A stretch of 9,703 bases of DNA from an uncultured Oscillibacter sp. (GTDB taxonomy: Bacteria > Bacillota > Clostridia > Oscillospirales > Oscillospiraceae): positions 1 through 9,703 of the forward strand of contig CABUDN010000103.1 in the NCBI GenBank assembly GCA_902490355.1, in the 5' to 3' direction. The translations under genes and the position numbers were made by a program. Of this stretch, positions 6,636 to 9,703 are shown one piece after another (position 1 is the first letter of the stretch; every line of letters begins with the position of its first letter). The notes beneath the pieces were generated by a model. It had not been told where the DNA came from, did not search any database, and saw only the letters and a list, made by a program, of their open reading frames with translations.

Positions 6636-7214
6636 TCAGTTTAAACTTCCGATCCGGCTCAGCTCCCGCCGGTCCAGCTCCGCCGTCTTTCCCGGAATCA
6701 GCAGCCAGACCGCTTTTCCCAGGATCTTCCGCGTATCCACCGCGCCCAGTTCGATATGGCGGCTGTCCTTGCTGTCGTTGCGGTTATCGCCCAGCACGAA
6801 CACGCAGCCCTCCGGCACCGTCAGGGGAAACTCCATCCCCTCCGGGGTATAGGTCCGCTCCCGGATATAGGGCTCGTCCAGCTCCACGCCGTCGACGTAC
6901 ACACTGCCGGTCTCAAAATCAATATCCACCGTCTGTCCTGCCGTGGCAACCACCCGCTTGACAATCGTCTCCTGATTGGAAAAGGCCTGCCCCACAATGA
7001 CGATGTCACCGGGGCGGTAGTCTCCGCACCAGAGAGCATTGACCACCAGAAGCCGGTCTCCGTCCTGGAGGGTTTCCCGCATGGACTCTCCGGAAACGCT
7101 GACAATCCGCACCGCAAAGGTAAACACCAGAATGATGCTGACCGCCACACCCAGCAGCGCCCGGATCCATTCGTACGCATTTTGTCCCTGTGGAATCTCC
7201 TTCGCTGCCCGCAT
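6636..7214 (-). CDS. lepB: Signal peptidase I, copy A (divergent active-site context)
   Basis: A second signal peptidase I, 192 residues, with an N-terminal cytoplasmic stretch (1-16), a membrane anchor at about 17-37, catalytic S44 and lysine K86 (IVKRVVATAG), and box GDNRNDSKDSR at 142-152. The residues after the serine read SMRETLQDGD, so the usual proline of SMxPTL is glutamate. All catalytic residues are kept and it is probably active (inference). The longest shared stretch with copy B is QTVDIDFETGSVYVDG. It is the first gene of the long operon, about 30 nt after a good promoter. The start at 7214 rests on ATG with a GGGGG stretch about 9-14 bases upstream, a modest binding site. A three-codon ATG-GGG-GCG-CTT-TGA reading begins just upstream and is probably chance. 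Confidence 0.94.
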   Translation of the reverse strand: MRAAKEIPQGQNAYEWIRALLGVAVSIILVFTFAVRIVSVSGESMRETLQDGDRLLVVNALWCGDYRPGDIVIVGQAFSNQETIVKRVVATAGQTVDIDFETGSVYVDGVELDEPYIRERTYTPEGMEFPLTVPEGCVFVLGDNRNDSKDSRHIELGAVDTRKILGKAVWLLIPGKTAELDRRELSRIGSLN

Positions 7215-7245
7215 ATCAAAGCGCCCCCATGATAATCTGTGGCGT

Positions 7246-7274
7246 ATTATAGCAAAATCTCCCCGGTTTCACAA
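7246..7274 (-). promoter_or_regulatory. Promoter of the lepB-rbgA-rnhB-thrC operon
   Basis: On the minus strand a perfect -10 TATAAT (7251-7246) is preceded by TGC, giving an extended -10. It sits 17 bp from TTGTGA (7274-7269), which matches TTGACA at 4 of 6. Initiation would fall about 7 bases past the -10, giving a leader of roughly 25 nt before lepB copy A. This is the best sigma-A-type promoter in the window. Its -35 and spacer lie within the transporter gene's terminator hairpin. Confidence 0.8.
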
Positions 7275-7292
7275 GGGCCGGAGAGATTTTTT
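7254..7292 (-). terminator. Intrinsic terminator of the EamA transporter gene
   Basis: Arms 7254-7266 and 7278-7290 pair over 13 positions around an 11-nt loop. In minus-strand RNA the single irregular pair is a G-U wobble; in plus-strand RNA it would be a C-A mismatch, which favours minus-strand use. The GC-rich core (CTCTCCGG with CCGGGGAG) is followed by ATTTT on the minus strand. It begins 14 nt after the transporter stop codon. The plus strand has an even longer T run (7287-7292) but no plus-strand gene precedes it. Confidence 0.75.
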
Positions 7293-7303
7293 GCCTGGAT
7301 CTG

Positions 7304-8236
7304 TCAGCGCGTTTCTCCGGCGGCAGCATTCGCCTGTTTCCGGCCGGGTACCGGCAGCTGGGCCAGAATCACCGCTACCAGCACCAGCACGCATCCAAAG
7401 TACTCCCGTCCGCTCATCCGGTCATGGAGCAGAAGTGCCCCCGCCAGGGTAGCAAACACGGACTCCAGACTCAAAAGCAGCGACACCACGGTGGGATTGG
7501 AGTCCTTCTGGGCCAAAATCTGCAGCGTATAGGCCACGCCGCTGGAGAAAATACCCACGTACAAAATCGGTCCGGCGCACTGAAGCAGCGCAGACCAGGA
7601 CGGGGACTCGCTGACCAGCATGCCCACCGCCGAGAGCACCGTGACCACAAAAAACTGCACGCAGGAAAGAGCCACGCCGTCCACCTTCTGCGTAAAATGG
7701 TCGATCACCAGAATGTGGGCGGAAAAGCAGAAGGCGCACAGCATCACATACACATCTCCGCTGGTGACGGAGAATCCTTCATTGATGCACAGGCAGTACA
7801 AGCCCGCCACGGCCAGCACTACGCTGATCCAGATGGTGCCGGGGGCCTTTTTCTTCAAAAACAGCCCCACCACCGGCACAATGACGATATACAGCGCCGT
7901 GATAAAGCCCGCCTTGCCGGAGGATGTGGTCTCCAGTCCCTTTTGCTGAAGGTTGGTGGCCACCGTCAGCGCCACGCCGCACAGCACACCGCCCAACATC
8001 AGATCCCGCCGGGACGCAGGACGTGCCTGGGCCTCCCCGGAAAAATCCCGCCGGCGCAGACGGCTGAACACGCCGCACAGCGCCAGCAAAAACAAAAATG
8101 CAATGGCGGACCGGGCGGTATTGAAGGTAAACGGCTCGACGTAATCCGCGCCGACGCTCTGTGCCACAAAAGCTGTGCCCCAGATCAGCGCTGCCAACAC
8201 CGGGAATACATTTTGCCGGATTCGATTCGCTTTCAT
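7304..8236 (-). CDS. EamA/DMT-superfamily transporter
   Basis: A 310-residue integral membrane protein of the drug/metabolite transporter superfamily, with two EamA repeats (about 10-150 and 160-294) and about ten hydrophobic helices. Typical signs are the N-terminal AALIWGTAFVAQ, the end-of-repeat TTSSGKAGFITALYIVIVPV (103-122) and the C-terminal SLESVFATLAGALLL followed by GCVLVLVAVILAQ. Members export amino acids, nucleosides or other small metabolites, but substrate cannot be inferred from sequence. A basic, low-hydrophobicity loop at 58-78 separates helices 2 and 3. ATG at 8236 is preceded by GGGGAG. It is a single-gene unit: divergent from the glycosylase gene and closed by its own terminator. 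I found no convincing promoter for it in the 119-nt divergent region. Confidence 0.93.
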   Translation of the reverse strand: MKANRIRQNVFPVLAALIWGTAFVAQSVGADYVEPFTFNTARSAIAFLFLLALCGVFSRLRRRDFSGEAQARPASRRDLMLGGVLCGVALTVATNLQQKGLETTSSGKAGFITALYIVIVPVVGLFLKKKAPGTIWISVVLAVAGLYCLCINEGFSVTSGDVYVMLCAFCFSAHILVIDHFTQKVDGVALSCVQFFVVTVLSAVGMLVSESPSWSALLQCAGPILYVGIFSSGVAYTLQILAQKDSNPTVVSLLLSLESVFATLAGALLLHDRMSGREYFGCVLVLVAVILAQLPVPGRKQANAAAGETR

Positions 8237-8241
8237 TGTGC

Positions 8242-8270
8242 TTGCTCCCCATTCTCTTCCATGGTATAAT
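8242..8270 (+). promoter_or_regulatory. Extended -10 promoter of the glycosylase-HAD unit
   Basis: TATAAT (8265-8270) is a perfect -10 preceded by TGG, an extended -10. TTGCTC (8242-8247), matching TTGACA at 3 of 6, lies 17 bp upstream. The predicted leader is about 80 nt. It contains an 11-bp odd palindrome, GGCAGTCTGCC at 8296-8306, bracketed by CATGG (8286-8290) and CCATG (8305-8309). The palindrome could be an operator or a small hairpin (low confidence). Confidence 0.7.
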
Positions 8271-8355
8271 TTTGAACAGCGGTTTCATGGAGCCCGGCAG
8301 TCTGCCATGTCCAAAGAGCCGCAATAAAAAAATATTTTAGCATCGAGGTGACAAA

Positions 8356-8976
8356 ATGGCAAGGCTTTCCCGGGAATTCTATTTGGGAGATACCGTGGAC
8401 ATCGCCCGCCGTCTGCTGGGCACCTATCTGGTGCGGCAGCTGGGCCAAACGGTTCTGGTGGGCCGCATCACGGAGACGGAAGCCTATATCGGACGGTGCG
8501 ACAAGGCCTGTCACGCTTACGGCTATCACAAAACGCCCCGCAATGCTCCCATGTTTCTCGGCCCCGGGCACGCCTATATCTACTTGATTTACGGCATGCA
8601 TCATTGTCTCAATCTGGTCACGGAACCGGAGGGAGAACCGGCGGCGGTGCTGATTCGGGCACTGGAGCCTGTCGCGGGTACGGAGACGATCCGCCGCCTG
8701 CGCTATGGCGACAAACCCATGACTCCCTACCGCACCGCCCATCTGCTGGACGGGCCCGGCAAGGTTTGCCGGGGACTGGGGCTGACCACGGCGGAAAACG
8801 GCATGGACCTGACGGGCCGGACGCTTTTCGTATGCACATCCGGAGCGGACGTGGGGCTGTCCGATCCGCCGCCGCGGCGGGAGGTGATCGTCTCCGGCCC
8901 CCGGATCGGCGTGGATTACGCCGAAGAAGCCCGGGATTACCCCTGGCGCTTTCAGCTCAAAAAGGAGGACGGCTGA
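8356..8976 (+). CDS. mpg: 3-methyladenine / alkylpurine DNA glycosylase (AAG/MPG family)
   Basis: Monofunctional base-excision repair glycosylase that flips out alkylated or deaminated purines and cuts the N-glycosidic bond. It belongs to the family of human AAG. The 206 residues align by eye to human AAG: TEAY gives catalytic E42 (human E125) and Y44 (Y127); H53 matches H136; YIYLIYGMHHCLN supplies Y79 (Y162, the intercalating residue) and N86 (N169); R101 in VLIRALEPV matches R182. GPGKVCRGLGL (133-143) is the conserved later motif. The catalytic set is therefore intact. Length is normal for bacterial members. ATG at 8356 follows GAGGTGA at five bases. The HAD gene begins 3 nt after its stop, so the two are cotranscribed. 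A longer antisense frame covers this gene but has no family features. Confidence 0.96.
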   Translation: MARLSREFYLGDTVDIARRLLGTYLVRQLGQTVLVGRITETEAYIGRCDKACHAYGYHKTPRNAPMFLGPGHAYIYLIYGMHHCLNLVTEPEGEPAAVLIRALEPVAGTETIRRLRYGDKPMTPYRTAHLLDGPGKVCRGLGLTTAENGMDLTGRTLFVCTSGADVGLSDPPPRREVIVSGPRIGVDYAEEARDYPWRFQLKKEDG

Positions 8977-8979
8977 GGG

Positions 8980-9633
8980 ATGTTTTTCTTCGATCTGGAC
9001 GGAACCCTGATTGACTCCAACGGGGTCTGGAAACATGTGGACCGGGAATTTCTGGCCCGGCGGGGCATGCCCTATACCCACGCTTACTATGAGGGCGTCG
9101 CCCATACCATTTTACCCCTGGCCGCTGAATTTACCAAGGAATTCTGCCACCTGGAGGAATCCTGTGAGGACATCATCGCCGAGTGGATGGACCTGGCCAA
9201 GGACGCGTACGCCCATGTTGCCGTCAAGCCCGGCGTCCGGGCCTATCTCAAGCAGTGCCGGGCAGAAGGCCGCCGGATGGCCGTGGTGACCTCCAGCGTG
9301 CCGGAGCACTGCCGTACCGCTCTGGACAAGCTGGATCTGGCCCGGTACTTTGAATTCATTACCTTCGCCCACGATCTGGGGCTGGAAAAGAAGAATCCGG
9401 ACATCTGGCTCCAGGCGGCCCGTCAGGGCGGCGTGGAACCGGAGCGGTGTACGATCTTTGACGACAGTCTCTCCGCCTGTCGGGGTGCCCGGGCCGCCCG
9501 TATGCGGGTGGTGGGCGTGTATGACGGCTTCTTCGCTGCCGACGAGCGGGAAATGCGCAGCTTTTGTGACGTTTATATTCGCAGTTTTGAGGAGCTCTTA
9601 TGGCTTCCGGAACAAAAGGCGAGAAAAAAATAA
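8980..9633 (+). CDS. HAD-superfamily hydrolase, subfamily IA (beta-phosphoglucomutase/phosphatase-like)
   Basis: A 217-residue cytoplasmic haloacid-dehalogenase-like phosphatase or phosphomutase. Motif I is FFDLDGTLID with nucleophile D5 and acid D7; motif II is VVTSS (102-106); motif III is the lysine in EKKNPD (136-141); motif IV is IFDDS (159-163). A helical cap of about 65 residues lies between motif I and the region before motif II, the C1 cap of subfamily IA. Possible substrates include phosphoglycolate and sugar phosphates; none can be chosen from sequence. ATG at 8980 begins 3 nt after the glycosylase stop, with AGGAGG about 11 bases upstream inside the glycosylase's last codons, so translation is probably coupled. 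The C-terminus is lysine-rich. A clean-up role after base excision is possible but unsupported. Confidence 0.92.
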   Translation: MFFFDLDGTLIDSNGVWKHVDREFLARRGMPYTHAYYEGVAHTILPLAAEFTKEFCHLEESCEDIIAEWMDLAKDAYAHVAVKPGVRAYLKQCRAEGRRMAVVTSSVPEHCRTALDKLDLARYFEFITFAHDLGLEKKNPDIWLQAARQGGVEPERCTIFDDSLSACRGARAARMRVVGVYDGFFAADEREMRSFCDVYIRSFEELLWLPEQKARKK

Positions 9634-9645
9634 GGAGTGATACTG

Positions 9646-9692
9646 ATGTGTACACGCCATCCGGCAAGCGTTGGTTGGATAGCATGAAATAA
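9646..9692 (+). other. Tiny overlapping ORFs behind a ribosome binding site at the contig end
   Basis: After the HAD stop, AAGGAGTGA is followed by ATG at 9646 opening a 13-codon frame (MCTRHPASVGWIA, stop 9685-9687). GTG at 9648 opens a 14-codon frame (reading VYTPSGKRWLDSMK, stop 9690-9692). A second AAAAGGAC follows at 9691-9698, as if for another gene starting just beyond the contig. These could be a leader peptide, the start of a frameshifted gene, or chance. No family is recognisable and the contig ends at 9703. Confidence 0.2.
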
Positions 9693-9703
9693 AAGGACTA
9701 TCG

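Noticed and set aside
8263..8268. Minus-strand TATACC as a promoter for the transporter gene
   Set aside because: No acceptable -35 at 16-18 bp upstream, and it is simply the complement of the stronger plus-strand TATAAT region.
8323..8340. A/T palindrome AAAATATTTT before the glycosylase start
   Set aside because: Short and AT-only; such sequences arise by chance in promoter leaders, and there is no second element to suggest a site.
8233..9105. 290-codon minus-strand frame covering the glycosylase gene
   Set aside because: The plus-strand glycosylase has its complete catalytic set and a good binding site; the antisense frame has no recognisable domain and would run through the divergent promoter region.

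Overview
The window looks like one complete draft-assembly contig from a high-GC member of the Clostridia, most likely Oscillospiraceae-type (inference). The grounds are G/C-rich codons, Gram-positive-style AGGAGG ribosome binding sites, a conserved block of signal peptidase, rbgA, rnhB and yraN, and proteins of Firmicutes type. No species can be named. All genes seen are chromosomal housekeeping types; I saw no phage, plasmid, IS, CRISPR, tRNA or rRNA sequence. The first 46 bases are not biological: they match the Illumina TruSeq/P5 adapter and stop inside the trigger factor gene, so the left end is a contig end with untrimmed adapter.

Layout: positions 47-7214 carry a long run of minus-strand genes. 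In transcription order these are lepB (copy A), lepB (copy B), rbgA, an uncharacterised membrane protein, rnhB, yraN, thrC, a calcineurin-like metallophosphoesterase, and tig (trigger factor, 3' end cut off). From lepB A to thrC the gaps are 4-nt overlaps, 15 nt or 30 nt, so they are probably one transcript. A good promoter (TTGTGA, 17 bp, extended TGC-TATAAT) lies just upstream of lepB A. A 109-nt gap with a perfect inverted repeat separates thrC from the phosphoesterase, and tig probably has its own promoter.

Upstream of that operon is a minus-strand EamA/DMT-family transporter (7304-8236). Its intrinsic terminator is physically overlaid on the lepB operon promoter. A 119-nt divergent region then leads to two plus-strand genes, a 3-methyladenine-type DNA glycosylase and a HAD-family phosphatase, read from an extended -10 promoter. 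The last 70 bases hold only tiny ORFs behind a good ribosome binding site before the contig ends.

Functionally the main operon joins protein export (two signal peptidases I), ribosome assembly (RbgA), removal of RNA from DNA (RNase HII), a YraN nuclease-fold protein and threonine synthesis. This mixed set is typical of conserved Firmicutes chromosomal blocks and is not a dedicated pathway. I found no convincing new system. The points most worth checking are the adapter, an RNase HII whose GRG motif reads GAG, the tandem divergent signal peptidases, the terminator/promoter overlay, and the unknown membrane protein embedded in the operon.
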